Below are positions 1 through 7,975 of a DNA stretch of 64,000 bases, one piece after another (within the stretch, counting starts at the first letter, position 1; every line of letters begins with the position of its first letter). The notes beneath the pieces were generated by a model. The model was not told where the DNA came from. It saw nothing but the letters and a program-made list of their open reading frames with translations, and made no database searches. The DNA comes from Celerinatantimonas sp046054195 (GTDB lineage Bacteria > Pseudomonadota > Gammaproteobacteria > Enterobacterales > Celerinatantimonadaceae), in NCBI RefSeq assembly GCF_046054195.1, contig NZ_JBEQCS010000006.1, forward strand, positions 62,001 to 126,000, in the 5' to 3' direction. A program made the translations under genes and the position numbers.

Positions 1-330
1 GCTGGCCAAGGTCGTTGCATCCTGTGTATCCGCGTAACTTTTCGCACTGCTCAGGGCACTGTTCGCTTTGGTGGTTGCATCCGACTTGGCACTGGCCAAG
101 GTCGTTGCATCCTGCGTATCCGCATAGCTCTTAGCACTATTCAGGACGTTGTTGGCTTTGCTGGTTGCATCCGACTTGGCACTGGCCAACACCGTTGCAT
201 CCTGTGTATCCGCATAGCTTTTGGCACTGCTCAAGGCGCTGTTGGCTTTGCTGGTTGCATCGGATTGGGCGGCAGCTAAGGTTGCAGCATCTTGGGTATC
301 AGCATAATTCTTGGCGGTTTCAAGGGTGCT
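1..330 (-). repeat. 90-bp tandem repeats in tail fibre gene
   Basis: The same block recurs with an exact 90-bp period (unit starts near 1, 91, 181 and 271), with the core tggcca..gttgcatcct and the spacer gttgcatccga. Copies are highly similar to the left and more diverged toward 330. They encode 30-residue units of the fibre shaft and continue beyond the left edge. Confidence 0.9.
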
Positions 331-1056
331 GGCGTCTTGGGTGTCGGCGTAGGTTTTAGCATCCGCCTGTGCCTGGTTGGCCTTTTTGGTGGCGTCCGAT
401 TTTGCGGCGGTTTGATAGCTTTTATCCTGGGCATCGACATAGGCTTTGAGGTCAGTGTCTTGGCTATCAACATAGGCTTTTAAATCGCTATCTTGCGCAT
501 CCGCGTAATCTTTTGCCTGTTGAAGCACATTAGCATCAGCCGCGATTAATATTTTTTTCTGGTCCGCCAAATCTTCTTGCGTCACCAAAACCACCGACGG
601 GTCGATGGTAAAGCTAATCACATCTGCATTAGACGGTAAAAATCGCAGACGAATGATGTAGCTTTTAGCACTGCCCTGCCCAACCACTTTGTAGTCAGAC
701 TCCACCCGGCGATAGGCGTAAATAATCCCATTATCCAGCACGGCCGCCGCGCCGTTAATCACATAGCCTTGGTCATCAATGCTGTGATCGGCTGGAATAT
801 TACAGCTCACAATAAAGCCGCCCGGATTATCCGGGTCTTCAGTGACCGAGGCATTAAAGCGCCCCTGTTCGCCGTAGCTGTCTACCATCTCGGTGACATT
901 CACCGGCGATTCATCCGCGCTTAGCATGCCACGGTCCAACTGAATGTATTGAATATTGACAGTTTTACTCAGTGCTTTGGCAGTGGCTTCATAGTTGAAC
1001 CCCGCGGCAGTCACATAGCAGCGAAAATCCAACGATTGTAGTTCGTCATCGGTCAT
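1..1056 (-). CDS. Phage tail fibre protein (3'-truncated by window edge)
   Basis: The first ATG is at 1056 and shares an ATGA overlap with the stop of the preceding gpI-like gene. The visible 352 residues have an N-terminal domain of about 190 residues resembling the tail-collar fibre domain (DUF3751 type) of P2-like tail fibres. A short QDxDLKAYVD-type linker follows, then 30-residue imperfect repeats rich in Ala, Ser, Lys, Asp and Thr, with recurring SYADTQDAT and SAKSDATSKAN blocks. Such regions usually form a long trimeric coiled or fibrous shaft. The receptor-binding end lies outside the window. The position after J and I matches gpH of P2-like phages. The start and domain assignment are inferred by eye. 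Confidence 0.85.
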   Translation of the reverse strand, partial: MTDDELQSLDFRCYVTAAGFNYEATAKALSKTVNIQYIQLDRGMLSADESPVNVTEMVDSYGEQGRFNASVTEDPDNPGGFIVSCNIPADHSIDDQGYVINGAAAVLDNGIIYAYRRVESDYKVVGQGSAKSYIIRLRFLPSNADVISFTIDPSVVLVTQEDLADQKKILIAADANVLQQAKDYADAQDSDLKAYVDSQDTDLKAYVDAQDKSYQTAAKSDATKKANQAQADAKTYADTQDASTLETAKNYADTQDAATLAAAQSDATSKANSALSSAKSYADTQDATVLASAKSDATSKANNVLNSAKSYADTQDATTLASAKSDATTKANSALSSAKSYADTQDATTLAS

Positions 1057-1676
1057 GAACCAGGCTCCGAATCAAGTAAAATATAGGTTTCGTTCAGCAA
1101 GCCCATCGGCGTTGCCACATCACTGGTGGTTTCAGTATTGGTATAAGGCACACAGTCATTCACCACCCCCGTTTCCGTTAAAATTCCAGTGTAAATAGGT
1201 ACCTGACTGCCCCGCACCACATCCACACCCACACTATCGCGCTCTGATTTATAGGCCGTCACTCGCGCTTCAAGGCGCTGTTGCAAAGCTTCAGTGAGTG
1301 AATCCGCTTCAATATCGGCTATCACGGTAATGGCATACGGCTCATCGGCTTTTTCAACGGATGAGTTAAAGCCCAGCGCATCGAGCGCATCTTTTAACCC
1401 GCTGCGCGTCCCCGCTTTGGAGTGAATTTGAAAGGCTTGGTCAGTGGTGTTGCGTTTTTGGGCCAACGTATCGCCGGGCTGATAATCCAGCACACCGCGT
1501 TCCTGCGCGATTAAATCGACAAACTCAGCGGCAGTTTCCAACGGCTGTTTTAAATTGGGATATGGATCAGGGAGCGCCGCAATCAATTGGTTCCAGGCAT
1601 ATTCCAGCGCCTCTTCCACCACCGTGCGGTTTTCAGGTTGAACGGAGATAAAATCATCACTGCTCTGCGCTGACAT
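1053..1676 (-). CDS. Phage tail protein I (gpI-like baseplate protein)
   Basis: The 207-residue product has the size and N-terminal pattern of the P2 gpI family: a helical segment with ALEYAWNQLIAALPDPYP, then a LPxLAxxxGVLDYQ-like stretch. It sits between gpJ and the tail fibre as in P2, overlapping J by 20 nt and the fibre by 4 nt, so translation is probably coupled. In P2, gpI is a baseplate component that helps attach the tail fibre. The C-terminal half is less typical (a beta-rich segment with GVVNDCVPYTNTETT). The assignment rests mainly on order plus the N-terminal pattern. Confidence 0.75.
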   Translation of the reverse strand: MSAQSSDDFISVQPENRTVVEEALEYAWNQLIAALPDPYPNLKQPLETAAEFVDLIAQERGVLDYQPGDTLAQKRNTTDQAFQIHSKAGTRSGLKDALDALGFNSSVEKADEPYAITVIADIEADSLTEALQQRLEARVTAYKSERDSVGVDVVRGSQVPIYTGILTETGVVNDCVPYTNTETTSDVATPMGLLNETYILLDSEPGS

Positions 1677-2643
1677 GGATGGTCACCCCCGTGCAATACG
1701 GCGCCGCATCCCAATCGCAGATCACATCGGCTGCTGGGGCGTTTAATTCCACACGCAACGGGTTGAGGCCATACAAAACATTGCCCAACTCCAAGCGATC
1801 CACCCGTTGATTCAACCGGTGATGCTGGTCGGCAAATTCTTGCACCGCCGCAATGGCATCGGCTTCGGTGACGGCGTGCGCCGGGTCGCCCCCGGTGTAC
1901 AGCGTGGCTTCAATGGCATAGGTCGTAATGGTGGCCGACTTAGTGGTGATGGTGTCACTTTCTTGCGCGATATCATCGCGATTAAGATAGTCAGAAACAC
2001 TTTGTAATAACGCATCGCTGGCTTGGCCATCGTCACTCTCTCGGCTTAAAATCGCCACTTCCACATCCCCACTATTAGGGGTCAACATGCGCACTTCGGC
2101 ATCTTTCACTAAGGTTTCGGTGACATCAGGGAAGCTAAAGCGCATCACCACATCGCCACTGTCTTCGGTTTCGATGGTGGTGACAGGCCGCTCCCCCAAT
2201 GTCAGCGCATGGAACTTATAGCCTTTGCGGGTGCCGGTGGTATGGAACTGATACGGCGCTAAATCAAATCGTTTGAGTAGCGATTCATCAGACTCCATCA
2301 CTGCTTCCGTTGGTGGAAACACCGAGGTATCAGCGGCGGTAATAGTCTGGCGTTGCAGATTGTATTGCAGCGCCAGCAAATCAATCATGTCAGACTCGGT
2401 CACATATTTACGAAACATCTGCCGGGCCCAGTAATTTTGCTCACGAATTTCACTCTGACGTTTCAGCACAAACGCTTGGGTGATTTGCGCCAACAGTTCC
2501 GAATCATTATCCAGAGCTTCAGACAGTTCGCTGGCGGTGTCTTCGTCTTGCTCAGCCACGTAATCCACCGCAGCAGCTTTGTAATCTTCCAGCAGCGCAT
2601 CAAAATCAGGCACCGCAAATGCCTCGGGTAATGTATCACTCAT
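1657..2643 (-). CDS. Phage baseplate protein J (gpJ-like)
   Basis: A 328-residue protein starting at an ATG that overlaps the stop of the gp25-like gene by 4 nt. It resembles P2/Mu-type baseplate wedge protein J in overall build: an N-terminal helical region (DFDALLEDYKAAAVDYVAEQ), a central segment with AADTSVFPPTEAV, and a C-terminal region with TLYTGGDPAHAV and REQNYWARQM. Baseplate J proteins form the wedge that joins the hub to the tail fibres. Context is strong, since W/gp25-like comes before it and I after it. Length is close to P2 gpJ (about 300 residues). Confidence 0.8.
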   Translation of the reverse strand: MSDTLPEAFAVPDFDALLEDYKAAAVDYVAEQDEDTASELSEALDNDSELLAQITQAFVLKRQSEIREQNYWARQMFRKYVTESDMIDLLALQYNLQRQTITAADTSVFPPTEAVMESDESLLKRFDLAPYQFHTTGTRKGYKFHALTLGERPVTTIETEDSGDVVMRFSFPDVTETLVKDAEVRMLTPNSGDVEVAILSRESDDGQASDALLQSVSDYLNRDDIAQESDTITTKSATITTYAIEATLYTGGDPAHAVTEADAIAAVQEFADQHHRLNQRVDRLELGNVLYGLNPLRVELNAPAADVICDWDAAPYCTGVTIHVSAEQ

Positions 2644-2972
2644 AAAACCCCCGATAATGTCAGTGCATCCCCTTGCCAGGTGCCCTCAACTGTCACTAAA
2701 AAGCCTTTGCTACCATTGGTAGCGGTACAACTGGTTGCCTGAAATTCGCTCAAGCCATTGGCTTCGTTCGCCAACGCAGCGAGCGTTAAGTTTTGCACCA
2801 CCATCGCCTCGGCTGGCGATTGGTTTTTTCCGAGCCGTTCAACGGCAGGATTACCCACCTCCCGGCGTTTCACGCGGCTGGTCACTTGCGTGGTCAGAAT
2901 ACGTGCAAAGCGACACTGCAACGCGTCATAGCCACTGACCATTTTGCCCGTTTTGGGATCAATGCCGATCAT
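2640..2972 (-). CDS. Baseplate wedge protein, gpW/gp25-like
   Basis: A 110-residue protein beginning MIGIDPKTGKMVSGYDAL, a typical opening of the P2 gpW/T4 gp25 lysozyme-like baseplate family. A segment TSRVKRREVGNPAVERLG follows, corresponding to the family's conserved R-E-x-G region. It precedes J with a 4-nt overlap, as W precedes J in P2. The start at 2972 also shares ATGA with the stop of the upstream gene. It likely forms part of the inner baseplate wedge. Confidence 0.8.
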   Translation of the reverse strand: MIGIDPKTGKMVSGYDALQCRFARILTTQVTSRVKRREVGNPAVERLGKNQSPAEAMVVQNLTLAALANEANGLSEFQATSCTATNGSKGFLVTVEGTWQGDALTLSGVL

Positions 2973-3637
2973 GTCAGAAGTCCTTGAATGTCATCCGGTA
3001 AGGTGGTTGCCATCAGCTCTTGCGTACACGAGTCATTCCAGAGCGAAGCAATGCTTTGCGCCAAAGACGAGGCTTTGACTTTGGCCTCAATCTCACTAAT
3101 CACGCTCGCCTCTTTGCTTAAAAGATTCGAGATACCATCCACCATGGGACTGAACAAATCGCCTAAGCTCGCCAGATAATTCTCAAAATCCGAGGAACCC
3201 AACGAACCGCTCAAAAAATCCGCCACTTTATCGGTGAGCGTATTGGCATACCCGGTCATCGAATCAAAATAGTCATCACAACTGCCAAACACCGACGAAA
3301 AGGCACTTTGCGTGTTGTAACAACTGCTCGGCACATCATTCACATAGGCATCAATCTGGTTCACATACCGGGTCAGGCTTCCCAACCGCAATGAATCTTC
3401 GGCCCGGCTGGCAATCGTACTCACAGAGCTTGTCGCCGTGCTGTTGGCGCTATTAATCACCGAACGCGCCTCATCTATAACCGAAACATCGAGATCAAGG
3501 CGGCTGGTTAACGGCTCAAGCGCCGCATCGGCAGTCGTTAAGGCGTTAATTGTGGTTTGCCCAACCGCCACAGCAGGGCTAGTCAGGCTCAAACCTTGGG
3601 TTAAAATCGATTGGTACACCGGAATATTCAGATTCAT
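2969..3637 (-). CDS. Unrecognised phage baseplate-region protein
   Basis: A 222-residue Ser/Ala/Asp-rich protein, mostly predicted helical by eye, with four Cys residues (SSCYNTQ, GSCDDYF, DSCTQEL). It lies between gpV-like and gp25-like genes, where P2 has no gene. The ATG at 3637 forms a TAATG junction with the end of the V gene, and its stop overlaps the gp25 start by 4 nt, so it belongs to the baseplate operon. I do not recognise a characterised family. Its position suggests a virion or chaperone role in baseplate assembly, but that is inference. Confidence 0.6.
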   Translation of the reverse strand: MNLNIPVYQSILTQGLSLTSPAVAVGQTTINALTTADAALEPLTSRLDLDVSVIDEARSVINSANSTATSSVSTIASRAEDSLRLGSLTRYVNQIDAYVNDVPSSCYNTQSAFSSVFGSCDDYFDSMTGYANTLTDKVADFLSGSLGSSDFENYLASLGDLFSPMVDGISNLLSKEASVISEIEAKVKASSLAQSIASLWNDSCTQELMATTLPDDIQGLLT

Positions 3638-4191
3638 TACTGGCTCTCATTCGGCGTTGGGCTATCACCGTGGTGATGGCTGTTGTAAATATCACGATCT
3701 TCTTGCATCGAGCGCGTGTGGTCGCTCACCTCACCAGAGGCCTCAATATCTCCATCGACAAACAACCCGCCCGGATAGACTGCTTTCAACTGGCCTTTGG
3801 CAAGGTCATACACTTCGCTCATGCCATTGCCGTAATCGGTCATCACTTGATTGGCATCGGTGGTGGGCGATGGAAATTGATCTGATGGCAGCCCGGTTAA
3901 GGCCACCGCATTATTGAGGTTGTCACCGCTGCCAAGATTAAGCAGTACACATTGCTCACCCACACTGGGGCGGCGATAACGGCTCACGCCACCGGCGTAA
4001 TACACAAAAAAGGGGATGCGTTTGGCGTGGTTCGCTCCGGTTTGCACATCCACTGTCGTAGCGCTGGCGGTTTCGATCACCCCGAGCCGAATAATATTGC
4101 TGGCTGCACGGCGATTTTCTTCAATCTCCTGCTGCAGGCGGAGCACTGTCTGCTCTAATGACAATAGACGGTTCACTAGCGTTGCCCACAT
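3637..4191 (-). CDS. Phage baseplate assembly protein V (spike)
   Basis: The protein contains the OB-fold hallmark of gpV spikes (RRPSVGEQCVLLNLGSGDN). It ends with a repetitive beta region (KAVYPGGLFVDGDIEASGEV) and a His-rich tip (NSHHHGDSPTPNES), like the metal-binding apex of P2 and phi92 spikes. The open frame extends to 4239, but an AGAGG ribosome-binding site 9 nt upstream supports the ATG at 4191 (184 residues), overlapping the previous gene by about 70 nt. It would form the membrane-piercing needle beneath the tail tube. The N-terminus is helical (NRLLSLEQTVLRLQQEIEE), usual for V. Confidence 0.85.
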   Translation of the reverse strand: MWATLVNRLLSLEQTVLRLQQEIEENRRAASNIIRLGVIETASATTVDVQTGANHAKRIPFFVYYAGGVSRYRRPSVGEQCVLLNLGSGDNLNNAVALTGLPSDQFPSPTTDANQVMTDYGNGMSEVYDLAKGQLKAVYPGGLFVDGDIEASGEVSDHTRSMQEDRDIYNSHHHGDSPTPNESQ

Positions 4192-4660
4192 AGCCATCCA
4201 CCTCTTCAAGTAACAACCAATCCTCTTCAATTGGCCCAATCAATACGGTTTGCCGCATGGTGACCGTGCGTGCCAGCACCCCATGATGCGGGTCAAACTG
4301 ACTGGGAAGGTTCGACACCAGGCGCGAATCTTTCACATCTTCAGAACAACCAAAGCGCTGCAAAAGTAACTCCCGCTGCAAACGGCTGGACAGGTCGAGG
4401 GCTTCTAGGTCGAAGGTGGGCAGTGACGTGGGCACTTCCACTAAAAAACGCAGCTCCAAATGATGTTGCTTGCGCCCGTCATTGCTCATCTCATTGAGGG
4501 TTTCAATCTCCCCAATCAGGTAACTCACTAATGGTGCATCCAACTGAGTGGCTTCGCGCCGATAAGTGCTATGAATGGTCAGGCCGAGTTGCGTGTTCAG
4601 CGTATCAAGGACCACTTGCACAAACTCACTGGGTGAGCGAAAGAACGTGTCGGAACTCAC
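4121..4660 (-). CDS. Probable phage tail terminator/completion-type protein
   Basis: The frame is open to 4711, but a GTG at 4660 has a GGGAG ribosome-binding site about 10 nt upstream, giving 179 residues starting VSSDTFFRSPSEFVQVVLDTL. No motif is diagnostic. Its place after the minor-tail-Z-like gene and before the spike gene, and its mixed alpha/beta composition with repeated short strands (HHLELRFLVEVPT), fit a tail terminator or completion protein such as lambda gpU occupies. This is a positional guess. It overlaps both neighbours (35 and about 70 nt). Confidence 0.45.
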   Translation of the reverse strand: MSSDTFFRSPSEFVQVVLDTLNTQLGLTIHSTYRREATQLDAPLVSYLIGEIETLNEMSNDGRKQHHLELRFLVEVPTSLPTFDLEALDLSSRLQRELLLQRFGCSEDVKDSRLVSNLPSQFDPHHGVLARTVTMRQTVLIGPIEEDWLLLEEVDGYVGNASEPSIVIRADSAPPAAGD

Positions 4661-5144
4661 GATGAAATAACTCCCGGAATTTACGATTGACTTGAGGCAG
4701 ATATGCCGCAACGATGGCTTGCGCTTCGTCCGAAATATCTAGGCGCACCATTTCAATATCGGTGCGCACCTTGGAACGCCGCCGCCACACCAACAGATCG
4801 CTGCTTTGCATGGGGTTGATAAATGCCCCGGGGAAGAAATGGTTCCCCACTTCCACACCATGAGCCGTTTGAACGGGGCGACCTAGACGATGGACGCCCA
4901 CATCGCGAATACCAATCCATAATTTCGTGGATTGACCACCTCGCCCATAACTGCGAAACCGAGTATTGATGGCTTTAGAACTGATCTGCAACTCAACGCC
5001 CAGCTCCGCCATGGTAATGGCCCGCAACCAACGATTGGTCAGCTGTGCACTGCGGCGTACCGCTTTGGCTAGCTCATTCGGCAAATGCTCAAACGCGTTT
5101 AAAAATGCCGTATCAATTGCCATTGTCGAACTCGGACCAGCCAT
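4626..5144 (-). CDS. Phage minor tail protein Z-like
   Basis: A 172-residue protein from an ATG at 5144 preceded by GGAGG at 5-nt spacing (a GTG two codons earlier lies inside that ribosome-binding site). The pattern LPNELAKAVRRSAQLTNRWLRAIT, then LGVELQISSKAINTRFR and VGVHRLGRPVQTAHGVEVG, is typical of the lambda gpZ minor tail family. gpZ acts at tail completion/head-tail joining. It belongs to a tightly overlapping operon, consistent with the lambda-like head module. Confidence 0.75.
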   Translation of the reverse strand: MAGPSSTMAIDTAFLNAFEHLPNELAKAVRRSAQLTNRWLRAITMAELGVELQISSKAINTRFRSYGRGGQSTKLWIGIRDVGVHRLGRPVQTAHGVEVGNHFFPGAFINPMQSSDLLVWRRRSKVRTDIEMVRLDISDEAQAIVAAYLPQVNRKFRELFHREFRHVLSLTQ

Positions 5145-5457
5145 GGCCACCTCCTGAGGTTTCTGGCATCAGAATGTACTCACGCACAATCTGGCTGCCC
5201 CGCTCGCCTTTGCTCGGCTGCGGGCTGTTGTAGCTCAGCACATAACGCACCCCATCAACCAACATCACCGATTGGGCTGGCACCACCGCATCGGTGAGCA
5301 AACGCCGTACGTTCACGGCATTGATCTCTTTGGTACGAAGATAACCGTCAATCGTATGGGTGGTCGCATCAGGCCACAAAACAGCCATCGGCATAGCAAA
5401 GATACGCAGCAGCGCTTGGCGCATTTCATCACGAGCCGCTTCAAAAGCGCTGCCCAT
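5113..5457 (-). CDS. Phage head-tail connector-region protein, unrecognised
   Basis: A 114-residue protein whose ATG forms a TAATG junction with the stop of the capsid cement gene. It begins with a helical segment (FEAARDEMRQALLRIFAMPMAVLWPDATTHTIDGYLRTKEI) and ends with short strands, resembling head-tail adaptor proteins of the lambda gpFII position by size and order. No diagnostic motif is visible, so the function is inferred only from its place between capsid cement and minor tail Z. Confidence 0.5.
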   Translation of the reverse strand: MGSAFEAARDEMRQALLRIFAMPMAVLWPDATTHTIDGYLRTKEINAVNVRRLLTDAVVPAQSVMLVDGVRYVLSYNSPQPSKGERGSQIVREYILMPETSGGGHGWSEFDNGN

Positions 5458-5813
5458 TAGCTACCCGACTCGGCCGCATCTGCCACGGGCACCACTGGCA
5501 CGCCCATCAACAACACACCGTTATCAATAAACGCGCCCACCGCCGTGGTAATATTGCCCGCTGTGTCTGCATCCGGTTGGGTTTTGGTAAAATTCGTGCC
5601 ATCAAAATAGGCCGGTTCGCCCATAAAGCTTGGCGAATCGCCGGCTTTAATCGGGCCATCGTACAAGCCATACCAGGTACAGCTCACCACCGCCCCTTCG
5701 CTGGCATTCATATTCGGCACAATCACCATTGAACCATGCAACGTGGGTTGGTCTTTTTTAAACCCTGCCGCCGGCGCCGTGCAATCAATGGATAATCCAG
5801 GTGCAATTTTCAT
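5457..5813 (-). CDS. Capsid cement protein, DUF2190-like
   Basis: A 118-residue protein that shows the DUF2190 signature: a segment around GEPAYFDGTNFTKTQPDADT followed by AGNITTAVGAFIDNGVLLMGVPVV. Family members decorate and stabilise capsids, doing the job of lambda gpD. It follows the protease/capsid fusion gene after a hairpin, and its ATG has an AGAGA-type ribosome-binding site. The C-terminus is a short Ala/Ser tail. Confidence 0.7.
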   Translation of the reverse strand: MKIAPGLSIDCTAPAAGFKKDQPTLHGSMVIVPNMNASEGAVVSCTWYGLYDGPIKAGDSPSFMGEPAYFDGTNFTKTQPDADTAGNITTAVGAFIDNGVLLMGVPVVPVADAAESGS

Positions 5814-5835
5814 AAAAGTCTCTCTTGTTCAGGCA

Positions 5836-5858
5836 TAAAAAAACCCGCCGGAGCGGGG
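5836..5858 (-). terminator. Intra-operon Rho-independent hairpin
   Basis: Read on the minus strand: CCCGC, a TCCG loop, GCGGG, then a run of T. It stands between the capsid fusion gene and the cement gene, so it may attenuate downstream tail genes unless transcription is antiterminated. The downstream flank (ttttttatgcctga) is the same as that after the hairpin upstream of the holin. Confidence 0.65.
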
Positions 5859-5878
5859 TCAATCAAAGAATGAATCGG

Positions 5879-7975
5879 TTATTTAGCCGCGAAGGTCGCT
5901 TTGGCTAAGCCGCGGCGGTCAATCACTTTAGAGCTGATGTCGTAGGTGATACGAAAACGCGCACCATCCGAGCTCCAACCATCGTCGGTTTCAAGCCAAG
6001 GATCTTGGCGGCCATCTAAAAAGCCCATCACCACGCTATCGAAGTCTTTGCCCGTGAGCGCAATCGCCCCGTTGATGGTTTTCACCCGAGCGGTTTCAAC
6101 CACCCGATCAAATTTCTTATACGCCGGGTTAAAGGTATCGGGTTTACTCGCGGTATTGAGCACTGCTTCCAGCATCGAGGCATGGTCGGGACTTGCCAAC
6201 AGCACTTCACCGCGTAAATCCAATGCATCTTGGCCATCTTTGGTCATCGCAGTGGCAAAGGACTTATGCAGCGCCATAATCAACGCCGAGTAATCCCCGG
6301 CTGTAATTCCCGTATACAAGTTGCCCCACACGGTATCGGTTGGCGCTAAGAAAATATCTTTACCATCGCCCAACTGGCCCGCCAAAATGGCGTTGAACAT
6401 CAGTTTATCGCTGAGCCGATACGCGGCTTGGGTAAACTTACGCGGCACTTTATTAATCAGTGCGATGTCATCGTTGATGATGGCTTGGCGGGTAAAACGA
6501 ATTTCACGCCCGTAGGTGGCAAGCTGAATTTTTTCACCCGTGCCATTGATCAACGCTTCTTTGTACTCGCCATCTTCAGAGACTTTCATCAAATCTGGCG
6601 CTTCATTGACCATCACTAAATCGGTTTCTTTAAAGTCCGGCAGGTTTTCCGTATTGGCGATACCGCGCCACAATGGCGCTTTGATTTTGGTTTCATCACG
6701 CATCACCGTGCGCACGCCTTCAGTGATAATTTCCTGAAAATCTTGCGTGTTAAATGCCCGGTTCACCAGCTCTGATTTAGACAACCCCGCTGCTGATTTC
6801 CCCACCGAGGCTTTGGCCATATCCAGCAGCGAGTTATAGGCATATGGGTTGTCTTTTTCTAAATCGCCAATGCCACACCGAGCATTGAGCGCATTCTGCA
6901 ACATGTCTTTGGAAAGATGGCCGTTATCAGCATGGATCACCGCGTTGTTCAGTTGTGCAGGCTGCGCGGGATCTTGCCCCGTGGCACTGCCATTGCCCAA
7001 ATTGGCAAGGATCTGCTGCGCCGCGCGCTCTTGGGTGCAATCCACATCATCAAGCATCGTGTTCATCAGCTCATCGCCGACTCGGTGCTGGTTGCACAGA
7101 GCGCGAATGGCTTTTTGACGGTCCGCTTCATTTTGGCGCATCGCTTTAAGTTCTTCTGGAGTCATTTCATTATCCTGTTCAGGTTCATTCGGGGTTGGCT
7201 GAGCACGAGCGGCCAGCGGTATCGGTTCGGGTTCTGGATCAATGGGTGAATTCGGTGCCGTTCGCTTGGGCAACGGCGTAGGCGTCACGTTCGAAGCCAG
7301 CCAATCTTGCGGCGGATGTTTAAAGTGATTCAGCGGTTCCCGCGAGAGGTTATTCAGGCAGTTGGATAAGTTAATCGGGTCCACAACCGCATCAATCATG
7401 CCCCAATCTTTTGCCTGCTGGGCGGTAAACCAGGTTTCAGATTGCATCGCACTTAATACATCCTCCAGCGACTGCCCAGATTTGGCCACATAGGCCTCGG
7501 CAATCGTGGTTTTCGCGTTTTGCAATTGGGTCAGCGCGTTGGTCATTTCCGCTTCCCCGCCCCACGCGCCCATAGTTGGCATATGGATCATCAGCTTGGC
7601 ATTGTCCGGCATCTGCACTTCATCGCAGGCCATCAAAATATAACTGGCAATCGATGCCGCCACGCCATCCACAATGCCGATGGTTTTGCCTTTGTGTGCT
7701 TTAATCGCGTTGTACAGTGCCAACCCTTCATAGACGCTGCCGCCATAACTTTGCACCCGCAGTTGCACATCCTGATCCCCGCCAATCGATTGCAAGGCTT
7801 GAATTAAATCAATAGATTCGATGTCATAGGCACCGATGTCACCATGCAGCCAAACTTTCACCGGCTCATCGTCATCGTTGGCGTTTTCCAACGTAAACCA
7901 CGATTTAGGCTGACCAGACACACTGGGTTTTGGGCCATTGCGAAGACGCAACAGCATTGGATTAATCTGAATCAT
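5879..7975 (-). CDS. Prohead protease/major capsid protein fusion
   Basis: The frame is open to 8164, but the ATG at 7975 (MIQINPMLLRLRNG) is the likely start: it gives only a 14-nt overlap with the portal gene and has AGAGA upstream. The 698-residue product has an N-terminal ClpP-like serine protease domain (VWLHGDIGAYDIES, RVQSYGGSVYEGLALYNAI, GVAASIASYILMACDEV with the catalytic-Ser region, then LMIHMPTMGAWG). A charged linker follows (MTPEELKAMRQNEADRQKAI), then an HK97-fold major capsid domain of about 330 residues (GREIRFTRQAIINDDIALI, FDRVVETARV). In lambda these are separate C and E genes; natural fusions are known. Cleavage during maturation would free the capsid part. Confidence 0.9.
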   Translation of the reverse strand: MIQINPMLLRLRNGPKPSVSGQPKSWFTLENANDDDEPVKVWLHGDIGAYDIESIDLIQALQSIGGDQDVQLRVQSYGGSVYEGLALYNAIKAHKGKTIGIVDGVAASIASYILMACDEVQMPDNAKLMIHMPTMGAWGGEAEMTNALTQLQNAKTTIAEAYVAKSGQSLEDVLSAMQSETWFTAQQAKDWGMIDAVVDPINLSNCLNNLSREPLNHFKHPPQDWLASNVTPTPLPKRTAPNSPIDPEPEPIPLAARAQPTPNEPEQDNEMTPEELKAMRQNEADRQKAIRALCNQHRVGDELMNTMLDDVDCTQERAAQQILANLGNGSATGQDPAQPAQLNNAVIHADNGHLSKDMLQNALNARCGIGDLEKDNPYAYNSLLDMAKASVGKSAAGLSKSELVNRAFNTQDFQEIITEGVRTVMRDETKIKAPLWRGIANTENLPDFKETDLVMVNEAPDLMKVSEDGEYKEALINGTGEKIQLATYGREIRFTRQAIINDDIALINKVPRKFTQAAYRLSDKLMFNAILAGQLGDGKDIFLAPTDTVWGNLYTGITAGDYSALIMALHKSFATAMTKDGQDALDLRGEVLLASPDHASMLEAVLNTASKPDTFNPAYKKFDRVVETARVKTINGAIALTGKDFDSVVMGFLDGRQDPWLETDDGWSSDGARFRITYDISSKVIDRRGLAKATFAAK

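Noticed and set aside
1..330. CRISPR-like regular repeats
   Set aside because: The units are contiguous 90-bp coding repeats in frame within the tail fibre gene; there are no unique spacers between short palindromic repeats.
3637..4239. Longer spike V start at 4239
   Set aside because: It would overlap the previous gene by 119 nt and lacks the AGAGG site that precedes the ATG at 4191.
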